From Deltaproteobacteria bacterium (GTDB lineage Bacteria; Bdellovibrionota_B; Oligoflexia; Oligoflexales; Bog-1112): a stretch of 64,000 nt of DNA. The translations under genes and the position numbers were made by a program. Of the stretch, positions 26,654 to 34,671 are shown one piece after another. Location: the NCBI GenBank assembly GCA_020635195.1, contig JACKAG010000001.1, forward strand, positions 306,208-370,207. Reading direction: 5' to 3'. Below the pieces are notes generated by a model. It searched no databases. It was not told where the DNA came from and saw nothing but the letters and a program-made list of their open reading frames with translations. Within the stretch, counting starts at the first letter, position 1; the number at the start of each line of letters is the position of its first letter.

Positions 26654-26660
26654 ATCTTTT

Positions 26661-27272
26661 TCAGAGGGGGCGGCTGATGATGGCCTGACTGATCATCCGG
26701 GCTGTCAGCCCCCAGACCGTAAGATCCTTCAGGAGGTAGGCAAAGGATGATCGTTCTCTGCCCCGGAAAGTCAGACTGAAGGACTGCCTTTTTTCCATAA
26801 GAAACGCATCCCAGGGACTCAGGATCAGCAGATCGGCTTCCGCCTGATTCAGGCAGAAGTCCTCTTCCCTTGCGGCTGCTGCCATGATCACCGCTGTGAC
26901 CAGCACTCCTGTGACAGAGGGTAGTGCAGGCAGCTGGGCCAGAGGGGTGATCAGGTTGCGCCGGAGGCCGGTTTCTTCTTCGGTCTCCCTCAGAGCTGTC
27001 TCAGCGGGGTTTCTGTCCCCGGCATCCCGGTGTCCTCCGGCAAAGGAGATCTGTCCTTTGTGGGTGGGTAGCGTCATGCTTCTTCTGGTCAGCACCAGCC
27101 GCAGCATGCCGCCGGGGCTGGCAGGAGGAATCCATAAAAAGGCCGTCGCTGCCTGCCTCTGTTCGCTCGCCTGCCAGTGATCTGACAGCGGGAGCAGCTT
27201 TCCTTTAAGAAGCGGAATCTGAGGCGTGGCCAGTCGGGGAAAGTATGTTCTGAGCAGCGTTGAGTCTGGCAA
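26661..27272 (-). CDS. Nudix hydrolase, CoA pyrophosphatase type
   Basis: A 203-residue soluble hydrolase. The Nudix signature is GGHRDAGDRNPAETALRETEEETGL, with the essential REtxEE core. The preceding LPTHKGQISFAGG and the residues after it match the CoA diphosphatase (NudL/YeaB, UPF0035) group, which splits coenzyme A to 3',5'-ADP and phosphopantetheine. Only a TTG at 27272 can serve as start: the frame is closed upstream by the bactofilin stop codon seven bases earlier. Translation is thus probably coupled to the bactofilin gene. It ends 7 bases from the convergent lipoprotein B gene. Confidence 0.85.
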   Translation of the reverse strand: MPDSTLLRTYFPRLATPQIPLLKGKLLPLSDHWQASEQRQAATAFLWIPPASPGGMLRLVLTRRSMTLPTHKGQISFAGGHRDAGDRNPAETALRETEEETGLRRNLITPLAQLPALPSVTGVLVTAVIMAAAAREEDFCLNQAEADLLILSPWDAFLMEKRQSFSLTFRGRERSSFAYLLKDLTVWGLTARMISQAIISRPL

Positions 27273-27278
27273 AGCGGA

Positions 27279-27788
27279 TTATCCGACACCGATCTCCGGA
27301 ATTTCCGGGACTTTGTTGTCTTTATAGCCCTGGCGTGGGCGGATGTCTTTTTTCATGGGTTTTTCGATAAGGGGGGCTGCTGTGATCAGTTTTTCTTCCC
27401 GCTCTTCAGGAAGGCGCATTGTGGTTCTTCCGTTAAATGTGGCTCCCTCATGGATGACCAGAGAAGGGGTTATGATATCGCCCTCGACCTGGCCTGATGA
27501 GGACAGCTCAACCCGGAAGCTGGCTTCCACCTCGCCTCTGATCTGCCCCTGAATGACGACTTCTTCAGCCTGAATCTTTGCAGTGATCAGGGCTTCCTCT
27601 TCGATGATGAGCAGACCTTCAGAGATGATCTCCCCTTCTATCTTGCCGCCGATTCTGCTGGAGCCTTTGCAGTAAAGTTTTCCGTTAAAATGGCAGCCGG
27701 AAGTCAGAATGGTGACTGCGGATTCATGAAACCCTGTCCCCCGCCGTTTGGCCCTGGGGCTGACATTTTTTTTCTCGCTGAAAACCAT
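27279..27788 (-). CDS. Bactofilin
   Basis: A 169-residue cytoskeletal polymer protein (DUF583). The central region, residues about 25-115, is a right-handed beta-helix built from short hydrophobic-glycine turns: GKLYCKGSSRIGGKIEGEI, GLLIIEEEALITAKIQAEEVVIQG, QVEGDIITPSLVIHEGATFNG. Both ends are polar and likely disordered. Bactofilins assemble without nucleotide and position peptidoglycan enzymes, stalks or chromosome parts in other bacteria. There is no membrane segment. AAGGG lies about 9 bases before the ATG at 27788. A peptidase partner such as an M23 enzyme, often adjacent, is not here; the neighbour is a Nudix hydrolase. Confidence 0.92.
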   Translation of the reverse strand: MVFSEKKNVSPRAKRRGTGFHESAVTILTSGCHFNGKLYCKGSSRIGGKIEGEIISEGLLIIEEEALITAKIQAEEVVIQGQIRGEVEASFRVELSSSGQVEGDIITPSLVIHEGATFNGRTTMRLPEEREEKLITAAPLIEKPMKKDIRPRQGYKDNKVPEIPEIGVG

Positions 27789-27908
27789 CGATCAGACCCT
27801 TCATCCAGATAGGCTACAATAGCTGTGTAACACACATCATCCCGGAACGTCCGCCGCCGGCAGGGGAAAGCTGCACAGGGGATGATCTGGTGAAAGGACA
27901 GTCTGCAT

Positions 27909-28670
27909 ATGCTGCCGCGCAAGCCCTCCACCTGTCTTCCATATTACCACAGGCAGCGGGATGACAAACTGCCCTTCTGTAGCATAAAAAGCTCTGAATA
28001 CCAGTGCCTGTATTATAAATCCCGGGAGGCAGCCGCCCTGGACTTTCCTGAATCCGGGCAGAACAAAATTGCCTGCTCTCTCTTTCGTCCTCTGAGTCCG
28101 GTCAGAATCCGGGGGCAGTATCTGCTGCCGGAAGAAGGGCTCTGGCTGCTGAAATCAAAAGAAGGACCGCTTGTGGCGAAGGTGTACTACCAGAAGGCGC
28201 CAGGCAGCGGCAGACAGTGGCTGCTTTTTGAGTGGGTGGCAGCAGAGGGGCTGTTGCCGGATGCGGTCCTGCTGGGGGAAGCCTGCTCTGCTCTGATCAG
28301 TTCTGTGCTGATTGCCGCGTCTCCTTCTGTGCTTCATATTCTGGCCAGCGTGGAGTTTTCCGATATTCTGGATGTACTGATCCGCAGCGGCGAGGGCGGG
28401 GAGCAGCTGCCCCGTCAGGTCTGGAGCCCCTCCTGTTATGATCAGACAGCGGAGGCCGGAATCTGGCTACAGTCCTGGCAGAGCAGTCCCGCTGTCTGGG
28501 AAGCAGCCCACCCGGAGAGTCTCAGAAGCAGGGAGGCAGAATCCCTGCTCCGCCTCAGAAAGCTCAGGCAGGAGCGACGCAGGCTGGAAGAAAACAAAAA
28601 ACCACGGAAACGCACAGGCTTTCTGGCCGGCCTTTTTCGGCTGGCCGGCAGAAGAAGGCCGGGGCTGTGA
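27909..28670 (+). CDS. Hypothetical protein, 253 residues
   Basis: No family recognised. It has no signal peptide. The N-terminal half mixes Tyr and Cys (CLPYYHRQRDD, EYQCLYYKSREAA), the middle is hydrophobic (ALISSVLIAASPSVLHILASVEF) but not clearly membrane-spanning, and the C-terminus is strongly basic and Arg-rich (KPRKRTGFLAGLFRLAGRRR), as in RNA- or DNA-binding tails. A helical segment with Arg/Glu alternation precedes it (LRLRKLRQERRRLEEN). ATG 27909 has a weak AAAGGA 13 bases upstream. It sits between the bactofilin gene (divergent) and rpsI (convergent). Confidence 0.55.
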   Translation: MLPRKPSTCLPYYHRQRDDKLPFCSIKSSEYQCLYYKSREAAALDFPESGQNKIACSLFRPLSPVRIRGQYLLPEEGLWLLKSKEGPLVAKVYYQKAPGSGRQWLLFEWVAAEGLLPDAVLLGEACSALISSVLIAASPSVLHILASVEFSDILDVLIRSGEGGEQLPRQVWSPSCYDQTAEAGIWLQSWQSSPAVWEAAHPESLRSREAESLLRLRKLRQERRRLEENKKPRKRTGFLAGLFRLAGRRRPGL

Positions 28671-28676
28671 GCAGAT

Positions 28677-28710
28677 AAAAAAAGAGCAGGATGGCATTGA
28701 GCCTCCTGCT
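28677..28710 (-). terminator. Rho-independent terminator of the rplM-rpsI operon
   Basis: Read on the minus strand: AGCAGGA stem, inner GGC/GCC stem, then TCCTGCT closing 7 bp, followed by C and seven Ts. It lies about 80 bases after the rpsI stop codon. Confidence 0.8.
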
Positions 28711-28788
28711 GTATGTTGCGGAAAATGGAAGAGACAGGCAGATCCTGAGAATAAAAACCCCGGAGATGATCCGGAGCCTTCCGGCAGA

Positions 28789-29184
28789 TTATCGCTTGGA
28801 GAACTGGAACTTTTTACGGGCTCCAGGCTGTCCGGGAAGCTTTCTCTCTTTTTCCCGGGCATCTCTGGTGATCAGGCCGGCTCTTTTGAGGATGCTGCGG
28901 TACTCGGGGCTGATGGCAGACAATGCCCTTGCAAGAGCATGACGGATGGCACCCGCCTGTCCCTGAAGGCCACCACCTGTGACATTGACATTCAGATCAT
29001 ACTTGCCAACTGTGTTGGTCAGTTCAAAAGGCTGCATAATCAACATCTTGGATGTCGGACGCAGATAGTACTCATCCATTGCCTTCTGATTGATTCTGAT
29101 GTTTCCGCCGCCTTCTTTCATATAGAGTCGGGCGACAGATGTCTTACGTTTACCCACTGTGTGCTGAAGATAGGGATTCGCCAT
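28789..29184 (-). CDS. rpsI: 30S ribosomal protein S9
   Basis: A component of the small-subunit head, with a C-terminal tail reaching the P-site tRNA. At 131 residues it has the expected length. Recognisable features are YLQHTVGKRKTSVARLY at the N-terminus, the GGGLQGQAGAIRHALARAL block and the conserved KFQFSKR end. It is the second gene of the standard rplM-rpsI pair, 6 bases after rplM, and is followed by a strong terminator. Confidence 0.97.
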   Translation of the reverse strand: MANPYLQHTVGKRKTSVARLYMKEGGGNIRINQKAMDEYYLRPTSKMLIMQPFELTNTVGKYDLNVNVTGGGLQGQAGAIRHALARALSAISPEYRSILKRAGLITRDAREKERKLPGQPGARKKFQFSKR

Positions 29185-29190
29185 GATGCA

Positions 29191-29637
29191 TTATTCTCCG
29201 CTTGCTGTCCTGGGGGCCATGACTTCAGGCTTCTGAGCCTCATGCTTATGGCCCGCTCCGGCATAAACTTTCATATTCATGTAGATTTGACGGCCTAGTT
29301 TGGACTTGGGTAGCATTCCCTTCACCGCAAATTCCAGCAGGCGCTCAGGGTGCTTTTCCATCAGTTCCGCAGCAGAAGTCTCTTTGATCCCGCCGATATA
29401 ACCGCTGTGGTGGTAGTAGTTTTTCTGCTCCAGTTTGCGGCCCGTCAGAACCATCTTTGCAGCATTGGTGACCACAACATTGTCGCCACAATCCAGGTGC
29501 GGGACGAAAGTGGGCTTGTGCTTGCCGCGAAGGATGCGGGCAATTTCAGAAGCCAGACGGCCCAGCGTCTGCCCTGTGGCATCAACGGTCACCCACTTTT
29601 TATCAAGATCAGCAGGTGTTATCTTACAGGTTTTCAT
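29191..29637 (-). CDS. rplM: 50S ribosomal protein L13
   Basis: Large-subunit protein, an early assembly factor that binds 23S rRNA. It has 148 residues, the usual size. Conserved stretches are DATGQTLGRLASEIARILRGKHKPTF, DCGDNVVVTNAAKMVLTGRKL and AVKGMLPKSKLGRQ. Its gene has its own promoter in the asnS-rplM gap (29759-29787). The pair rplM-rpsI is separate from the main S10-spc operon, as in most bacteria. Confidence 0.97.
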   Translation of the reverse strand: MKTCKITPADLDKKWVTVDATGQTLGRLASEIARILRGKHKPTFVPHLDCGDNVVVTNAAKMVLTGRKLEQKNYYHHSGYIGGIKETSAAELMEKHPERLLEFAVKGMLPKSKLGRQIYMNMKVYAGAGHKHEAQKPEVMAPRTASGE

Positions 29638-29758
29638 CTTTCTCTACTCCGGTGCTTCACCAGCCGGGAGGTCCCCCGGATCTGCCTTGAATTCTCTTGC
29701 TGTTTCCCGCTCCCGTCCAAAACAGGACAAACTGCCCGGACCCGGGCACGGGAATGGG

Positions 29759-29787
29759 AGCATATAACGCAAAAAGCTGCCGGTCAA
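29759..29787 (-). promoter_or_regulatory. Sigma-70 promoter of rplM-rpsI
   Basis: On the minus strand TTGACC (29787-29782), a 17-base spacer and TATGCT (29764-29759). The -35 box lies inside the asnS terminator hairpin. Transcription would start about 110 bases before rplM. Confidence 0.5.
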
Positions 29788-29816
29788 GCGGGGATCAGCA
29801 TCCTCCTCTCCGGCAG
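29771..29816 (-). terminator. Terminator of the asnS operon, overlapping the rplM promoter
   Basis: On the minus strand CTGCCGG pairs with CCGGCAG, 7 bp, around a 26-base loop that holds a smaller GGAT/ATCC stem; CTTTTT follows immediately. It lies 12 bases after the asnS stop. The CCGGCAG arm shares its bases with the rplM -35 region. Confidence 0.6.
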
Positions 29817-29827
29817 AAAAACATCCT

Positions 29828-31216
29828 TTAAAAATGGATCGATTTCGGGGTTCTGGGACAGAGGATGCTGTCCCGGATATTCTGCATACCTGTGAGGTAC
29901 ATCACCATGCGTTCAAAACCCATACCGAAACCAGCGTGCGGAGCTGTGCCGAAACGCCGGAGGTCAAGATACCACTGAAGATCCTGTGTGGGAATCTCCA
30001 TTTCTTTCATCCGGGCTTCCAGATGGCCCAGGCGCTCCTCTCTCTGGGACCCACCTATCAGCTCACCCAGGCCGGGAACCAGCACATCCATGGCGGCTAC
30101 GGTGCGCATATCATCGTTGAGGCGCATATAAAAGGCTTTGATATCTTTTGGGTAATCATGAACAATCACAGGCTTTCCGAACACCGTCTCACTCAGAAAA
30201 CGTTCATGCTCGGTTTGCAGGTCAGCGCCCCATTCTGGCTGGAATTCAAAGCGGGTCTTTTTTGCTCCGTCTTTTAGCAGGGCTATCGCGTCCGTATAGC
30301 TGATGCGGGCGAAAGTCTCGCTGGCAAGTGTTTCCAGCTCTGAAATCCGGATATTCCGGTACATTTTTTCAAAAAAAGCCAGCTCATCCGGACACTCTTT
30401 CAGGACTGCCGCAACAAGGGCCCGGATAAAGTCCTCAGCCAGAGTCATGATCTCCGGAAGGTCTGCAAATGCGACTTCTGGTTCGACCATCCAGAATTCC
30501 GCAAGGTGTCGGCTGGTATTGGAATTTTCGGCCCGGAAGGTCGGCCCGAAAGTATAGACCTGCCCCAGTGACATCGCCATGCATTCCGCTTCCAGCTGGC
30601 CGCTGACCGTCAGATGGGCCGCTCTGCCGAAAAACTCACTCTGTGTCTCCTCTGCTGAGGAAGCCTGAGCATGCGATGGGTCACGGTGAGTGGACACACG
30701 GAAGAGCTCTCCGGCTCCTTCGCAGTCACTGGCGGTCAGAATTGGCGTATGGGCCCAGAGGAAACCGCGCTGGCGGAAAAAACGATGGACCTCCTGAGCT
30801 ATGGCATCCCGGACACGGAACACTGCGCCGAACGTGTTGGTCCGGGGTCTTAAGTGGGCTATTTCACGCAAAAATTCAAGACTGTGGCCCTTTTTTTGCA
30901 AAGGATAACTCTGATCAGAGAGACCCAGAACTTCAAAGCCTTCCAGGTGAAGTTCCCGGCTCTGGCCTTTTGCCGGGGACTCTTTCAGAGTGCCCCATGC
31001 TTTCAGAGCGCAGCCGGTCAGTAGCTGTTTTAGCCCGGCATATGCAGCGCAGTCAGGGTCTGCAACCAGCTGTAATGTCTTCTGACAGGAACCATCACTG
31101 AGTTCAATAAAGGTGCAGTGCCTGGACTCCCGTTTTGTCCGGACCCAGCCGCAGACAAGCACCTGTTGTTCTGTTTTGCTCTCTTTGAGAAGTTCTTGTA
31201 TTCGTTGCCGTTTCAC
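29828..31216 (-). CDS. asnS: Asparaginyl-tRNA synthetase
   Basis: Class IIb synthetase that charges tRNA-Asn directly, 462 residues. An N-terminal OB-fold (residues about 15-100, VCGWVRTKRESR and FIELSDGSCQKTLQLV) precedes the catalytic domain: HLRPRTNTFGAVFRVR, EFWMVEPEVAFADL, and motif 3 GFGMGFERMVMYLTG. The active-site ending FGTAPHAGFG fits AsnRS rather than AspRS. The start is GTG, overlapping no gene but only 4 bases after the glycosyltransferase stop; GGAG sits 7 bases before it. It is the last gene of the rsmA-GT-GT-asnS run. Confidence 0.95.
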   Translation of the reverse strand: MKRQRIQELLKESKTEQQVLVCGWVRTKRESRHCTFIELSDGSCQKTLQLVADPDCAAYAGLKQLLTGCALKAWGTLKESPAKGQSRELHLEGFEVLGLSDQSYPLQKKGHSLEFLREIAHLRPRTNTFGAVFRVRDAIAQEVHRFFRQRGFLWAHTPILTASDCEGAGELFRVSTHRDPSHAQASSAEETQSEFFGRAAHLTVSGQLEAECMAMSLGQVYTFGPTFRAENSNTSRHLAEFWMVEPEVAFADLPEIMTLAEDFIRALVAAVLKECPDELAFFEKMYRNIRISELETLASETFARISYTDAIALLKDGAKKTRFEFQPEWGADLQTEHERFLSETVFGKPVIVHDYPKDIKAFYMRLNDDMRTVAAMDVLVPGLGELIGGSQREERLGHLEARMKEMEIPTQDLQWYLDLRRFGTAPHAGFGMGFERMVMYLTGMQNIRDSILCPRTPKSIHF

Positions 31217-31220
31217 CCTC

Positions 31221-32474
31221 TTACTCCATCACAACACCACGACGGTCAGAGCCGGACTGAAAAGACCGGATTCTCTCTTCTTCCATGCGGATCAGTTTGT
31301 GCCAGGCGTTCATGGGAATGTAGCTCTGATGCTCCCCATCTTCCGTATCTTCCGTCCGGGATTTCTGGCAGACCTCATAATAAACTGCCAGGATATTTCT
31401 GGCCACACGAAACCAGTTAAAATTACGGACCTGATGATATCCGGCTTTTGCCATCTGGGTTCTGAGCTCTTCATCCTGCAGGAGTCGTCCCATTGCTTCT
31501 GAAAGTTCGGTGACATCGCAGGGGTTGACCTTCAGGGCAGCGTCTCCGACGACCTCAGGAAGGGAAGATGTGGAAGAGGTGACAACGGGAACGCCGCTGG
31601 CCATTGCTTCCAGTGGTGGCATCCCGAATCCTTCGTAGAGGCTGGGATAGGCGACCAGTCTTGCGTTCCGGTACCAGCCACGCAGATCAGGGTCATCGAC
31701 AAAGCCTTTGAGCTCGATGTCGTCTTTGAAGTCGACAATGTTCAGCTTGATTTCAGCAAAGAGAGGGCTTTCGCCTCCGATCAGAATCAGCTTGGTGCGG
31801 AGCTCCGGATGATTGCGCCGCAGTTGCTGAAAGGCTTCCACGAGGGTCCGGATATTCTTGCGTGGTTCCAGGGAGCCTACATAGAGAATGTAGTCTTTTT
31901 CCGGCCAGTCCTCTCCCTGGCTGCTGCTGTTATTCAGAAAACTGTCTTCGACGGCCCAGTACACCATGCTCACTTTTCTGACAGACAGGCGGCAGAACTG
32001 AAGCAGGTCGTTGCGGGAGTTGTTGCTGTTTGTGATCACACGGGCTGCTTTTCTGGCCAGTCTGGGAATGATCCAGGTGTACCAGGTCCGGAAGGCAAAG
32101 CTGTACCACTGAGGATTGACAACAAAACAGACATCGTGAATATGAACGACAGAATGCCCCCGGTAGAAGAGAGGAGCCATATTTGCCGGAGAATGTAAAA
32201 GGTCGACCCGGTATCGCCTGGCAAGAAAGGGCAGGGTCAGCTGCTCCCAGAGGATGTTCTTGACCGTATGGCCGGGCATAATCCCTGACGGGATGACATG
32301 GACATTAGGGCGCTGCCATTCTGGCTTGCTTAGCTCTTCATGGCTGGTGAAGAGAAAATACTCGTTCTCCTGATCCAGGCTGACAAGAGCCCGGATCAGA
32401 TTATAGGCTGCACGCTGAACGCCCGTTTTCTTGGCAACAAGGAAACGTCCATTGATACCGATCCGCAAGAGCAT
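31221..32474 (-). CDS. GT4-family glycosyltransferase
   Basis: A 417-residue GT-B glycosyltransferase of family 4, probably working at the cytoplasmic face of the inner membrane on lipopolysaccharide or another surface glycan. N-terminal domain: GINGRFLVAKKTGVQRAAYNLIRAL and LLHSPANMAPLFYRG. C-terminal nucleotide-sugar domain: YILYVGSLEPRKNIRTLVEAF and the EX7E-type motif YEGFGMPPLEAMASGVPVVTS. The extra tail after about residue 375 is polar. TTG at 32468 may be the true start (GGAG 7 bases upstream, product starting MRIGING); GGAG is too close to ATG 32474. Confidence 0.93.
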   Translation of the reverse strand: MLLRIGINGRFLVAKKTGVQRAAYNLIRALVSLDQENEYFLFTSHEELSKPEWQRPNVHVIPSGIMPGHTVKNILWEQLTLPFLARRYRVDLLHSPANMAPLFYRGHSVVHIHDVCFVVNPQWYSFAFRTWYTWIIPRLARKAARVITNSNNSRNDLLQFCRLSVRKVSMVYWAVEDSFLNNSSSQGEDWPEKDYILYVGSLEPRKNIRTLVEAFQQLRRNHPELRTKLILIGGESPLFAEIKLNIVDFKDDIELKGFVDDPDLRGWYRNARLVAYPSLYEGFGMPPLEAMASGVPVVTSSTSSLPEVVGDAALKVNPCDVTELSEAMGRLLQDEELRTQMAKAGYHQVRNFNWFRVARNILAVYYEVCQKSRTEDTEDGEHQSYIPMNAWHKLIRMEEERIRSFQSGSDRRGVVME

Positions 32475-32513
32475 ACTCCGGGTGAACTTATCAGCTTAAC
32501 AGAAAAAAGTTCG

Positions 32514-33605
32514 CTAACACTGTTCGTAGATAGCGAGGGTTTTTCTGGCCATATCTTCCCAGGAAAAGCGGCGTGCATAGTTCATTCGCTTCTGCCGCAA
32601 CTCCGTCTGATCTCGTCCGGACACCTCCAGAGCCTGACTCAGAGCCGCTGCAATGCTCTGATAGTCGTAGGGGTCCATAAATATCGCCTGCTCCCCGACA
32701 ACTTCTGGCAGACTCGCTGACCTTGCGACAACAACCGGAACCCCGCATGAGAGAGCTTCCAGAGGGGGGAGGCCAAATCCTTCGTAAGTTGAAGGATATA
32801 CGAAGACACGTGTCATAGAGTACACTGTTGGCAGATGTTCCTCAGCAATAAATTTTGTGAAGTAAAGCAGATGTTTTTTTCCGAAACTTTCTGCGAGCTG
32901 AATAATGGCCGGATCTCCCATACTGGCCAGAACCAGAGGCAGGCTGATATCTGAAAAACACCAGGCCCTCACCAGCTGATGGACATTCTTATGAGGCTTG
33001 TTATTGGACAGGCAGAAGATGAATTCTTCCGGAAGTCCATAGATGTCACGGATATAACGTGACTGATCCGGATCGCTGATGGGGCGGTAGGCGCTGGATA
33101 CTCCGTTATAGGTGACAAAGACTTTTTCAGGCTCAACACCGAGGTTTCTGACGATTTCTGCCTTTGAAAAATTGGAAACCGTCAGAACATAGCGGGATCG
33201 CCGGATGCATCTTTTGACGAAGATCTGGTAATAAAAAACATGCAGGGGTGTGTAAAACTGAGGAAGAACCAGATGATTCAGGTCATGGATGGTCATCAGG
33301 AGTCGTGAGGGACAGGCCAGAGGTGCAACAAAGGAAGGAGCGTGGAAGAGGTCTGCTCCGATCTGTTTCAGCTGGAGTGGAATTTCCCACTGCTCCCGGA
33401 AGCTGATCCATTTGGCCCGGACTGGCACCAGTTGCATATGCTCTGGCCAGGAAATCTTTCCCAGTGGGTTGTTTTCATTGATCAGTACAAAAAAATGGTG
33501 ATGGCGTGCGATATTTCTGAAGCAGTCCAGCAGATGATAGACATATCTGGCAATTCCGTGCATGGACCCAGGCTGAATCATTCTGGCATCGATGGCTATT
33601 TTCAT
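32514..33605 (-). CDS. GT4-family glycosyltransferase
   Basis: A 363-residue GT-B enzyme, related to its downstream neighbour but shorter. It starts MKIAIDARMIQPGSMHGIARYVYHLL, contains HAPSFVAPLACPSRLLMTIHDLNHL, and has the C-terminal donor domain FCLSNNKPHKNVHQLVRAW with the EX7E-type motif YEGFGLPPLEALSCGVPVVVA. It probably adds a hexose to a surface polysaccharide or lipid. The ATG overlaps the rsmA stop by 4 bases (ATGA), so translation is coupled; the next gene begins 39 bases on. The pairing of two such enzymes suggests consecutive sugar additions. Confidence 0.93.
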   Translation of the reverse strand: MKIAIDARMIQPGSMHGIARYVYHLLDCFRNIARHHHFFVLINENNPLGKISWPEHMQLVPVRAKWISFREQWEIPLQLKQIGADLFHAPSFVAPLACPSRLLMTIHDLNHLVLPQFYTPLHVFYYQIFVKRCIRRSRYVLTVSNFSKAEIVRNLGVEPEKVFVTYNGVSSAYRPISDPDQSRYIRDIYGLPEEFIFCLSNNKPHKNVHQLVRAWCFSDISLPLVLASMGDPAIIQLAESFGKKHLLYFTKFIAEEHLPTVYSMTRVFVYPSTYEGFGLPPLEALSCGVPVVVARSASLPEVVGEQAIFMDPYDYQSIAAALSQALEVSGRDQTELRQKRMNYARRFSWEDMARKTLAIYEQC

Positions 33606-34426
33606 GAAGATCCGGCCTCTCCCAGACGCTGTGCGAGAGTCAGGAACTCAGCAGGGCTTACGGTTTCACAGCGTCGGTTCAGATCAAGAGGAATCTGCTC
33701 AGGAGCAAGGTCCTGTAGCAGATGTGCCAGACTGTTGCTCAGTTTTTTACGCCTTTGGCTGAAACTTCTGCGGGTCAGCAGTTCGACCTGCTTCAGAAGC
33801 TCAGGGGCGTATGTGTTTCTGGGGGCACGGAAGGAAATCACAGCACTATCAACCTTGGGAACGGGTGTAAAACAGGCTCTGGGAACCATATATTCAAGCC
33901 TGACATCAGCTCTTAGCTGGGAAAAAACGCTCAGGCTACCATAGGCTTTGCTTCCGGGGCCGGCTGCGACCCTCTGGCCGAATTCAAGCTGGACCATGAT
34001 GCCGGCAAGCTGTAATTCTCTCATATGAGGCAAAAGCCAGAGAAGAATCGGAGACGAAATATTGTAAGGTACATTGCCACAAACTGCCAGCTTTTGATTG
34101 GGCTGTTTGCTGATCCAGTCCTTCAGATCGAACTTCAGAATATCCTGACCGACGATCTCCAGCCGCCCTTCGGGAGACAGGCTGCTTTGTTGTTCCCGCA
34201 GGCGTTCTGCGAGGCGGTCATCTTTTTCGACGGCAGTCACAAGAAAACCTCTGCTTAGCAGAACTTTTGTCAGAATGCCGGGGCCGGGGCCAATTTCGAG
34301 CACAGAATGGACGCCAGCACGCTCGAGAAGATCCGCGAGCTTCTGGCAGGGCCAGTCTTCCCTCAGAAAAACCTGTCCCAGAGATTTTTTCTGGGCAAAG
34401 CGCTGCCGTCGGTTTAATGGTCTCAC
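33602..34426 (-). CDS. rsmA: 16S rRNA dimethyladenosine transferase
   Basis: Dimethylates A1518 and A1519 (E. coli numbering) in helix 45 of 16S rRNA, late in small-subunit assembly. It has 274 residues, the usual length. It starts with RFAQKKSLGQVFLREDW and carries the SAM-binding EIGPGPGILT and the catalytic motif NVPYNISSPILLWLL (usual form NLPY). The C-terminal helical domain has FTPVPKVDSAVISF and RRSFSQRRKKLSNSL. The start is GTG at 34426, with GGGAG 9 bases upstream. It is the first gene of the rsmA-GT4-GT4-asnS run. Confidence 0.95.
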   Translation of the reverse strand: MRPLNRRQRFAQKKSLGQVFLREDWPCQKLADLLERAGVHSVLEIGPGPGILTKVLLSRGFLVTAVEKDDRLAERLREQQSSLSPEGRLEIVGQDILKFDLKDWISKQPNQKLAVCGNVPYNISSPILLWLLPHMRELQLAGIMVQLEFGQRVAAGPGSKAYGSLSVFSQLRADVRLEYMVPRACFTPVPKVDSAVISFRAPRNTYAPELLKQVELLTRRSFSQRRKKLSNSLAHLLQDLAPEQIPLDLNRRCETVSPAEFLTLAQRLGEAGSS

Positions 34427-34650
34427 AGTGCAGAACTCCCTGGATTGCCAGCTTATCTGTTTTACCGAAACACGGTTTCAGGCCCCGTGAAGATATCCAT
34501 GGGGACATAAGCTGAGGGTGGTCATCGGACAGCAGTCTGTCTTGCCAGCCGGAGGCGTGAACGTCCTGCCACTGTCCGTAATGATGGGCTCTTCCGTCCG
34601 TTATTTTATAACTGATAGAGGAGCGATTCTACAAGCCGCAAGAAAATAAG

Positions 34651-34669
34651 AGCAGAGAGGCTGTCTGCT
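34651..34669 (-). terminator. Likely terminator after the 449-residue exported protein
   Basis: On the minus strand AGCAGA-CAGCCTC-TCTGCT, a 6-bp stem and 7-base loop, then a T-rich tail (CTTATTTTCTT). It lies just past the stop codon at 34672. Confidence 0.5.
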
Positions 34670-34671
34670 GC

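Noticed and set aside
28438..29298. 286-codon plus-strand frame across the end of the unknown gene and rpsI/rplM
   Set aside because: Antisense to two certain ribosomal protein genes, with composition of a shadow frame.
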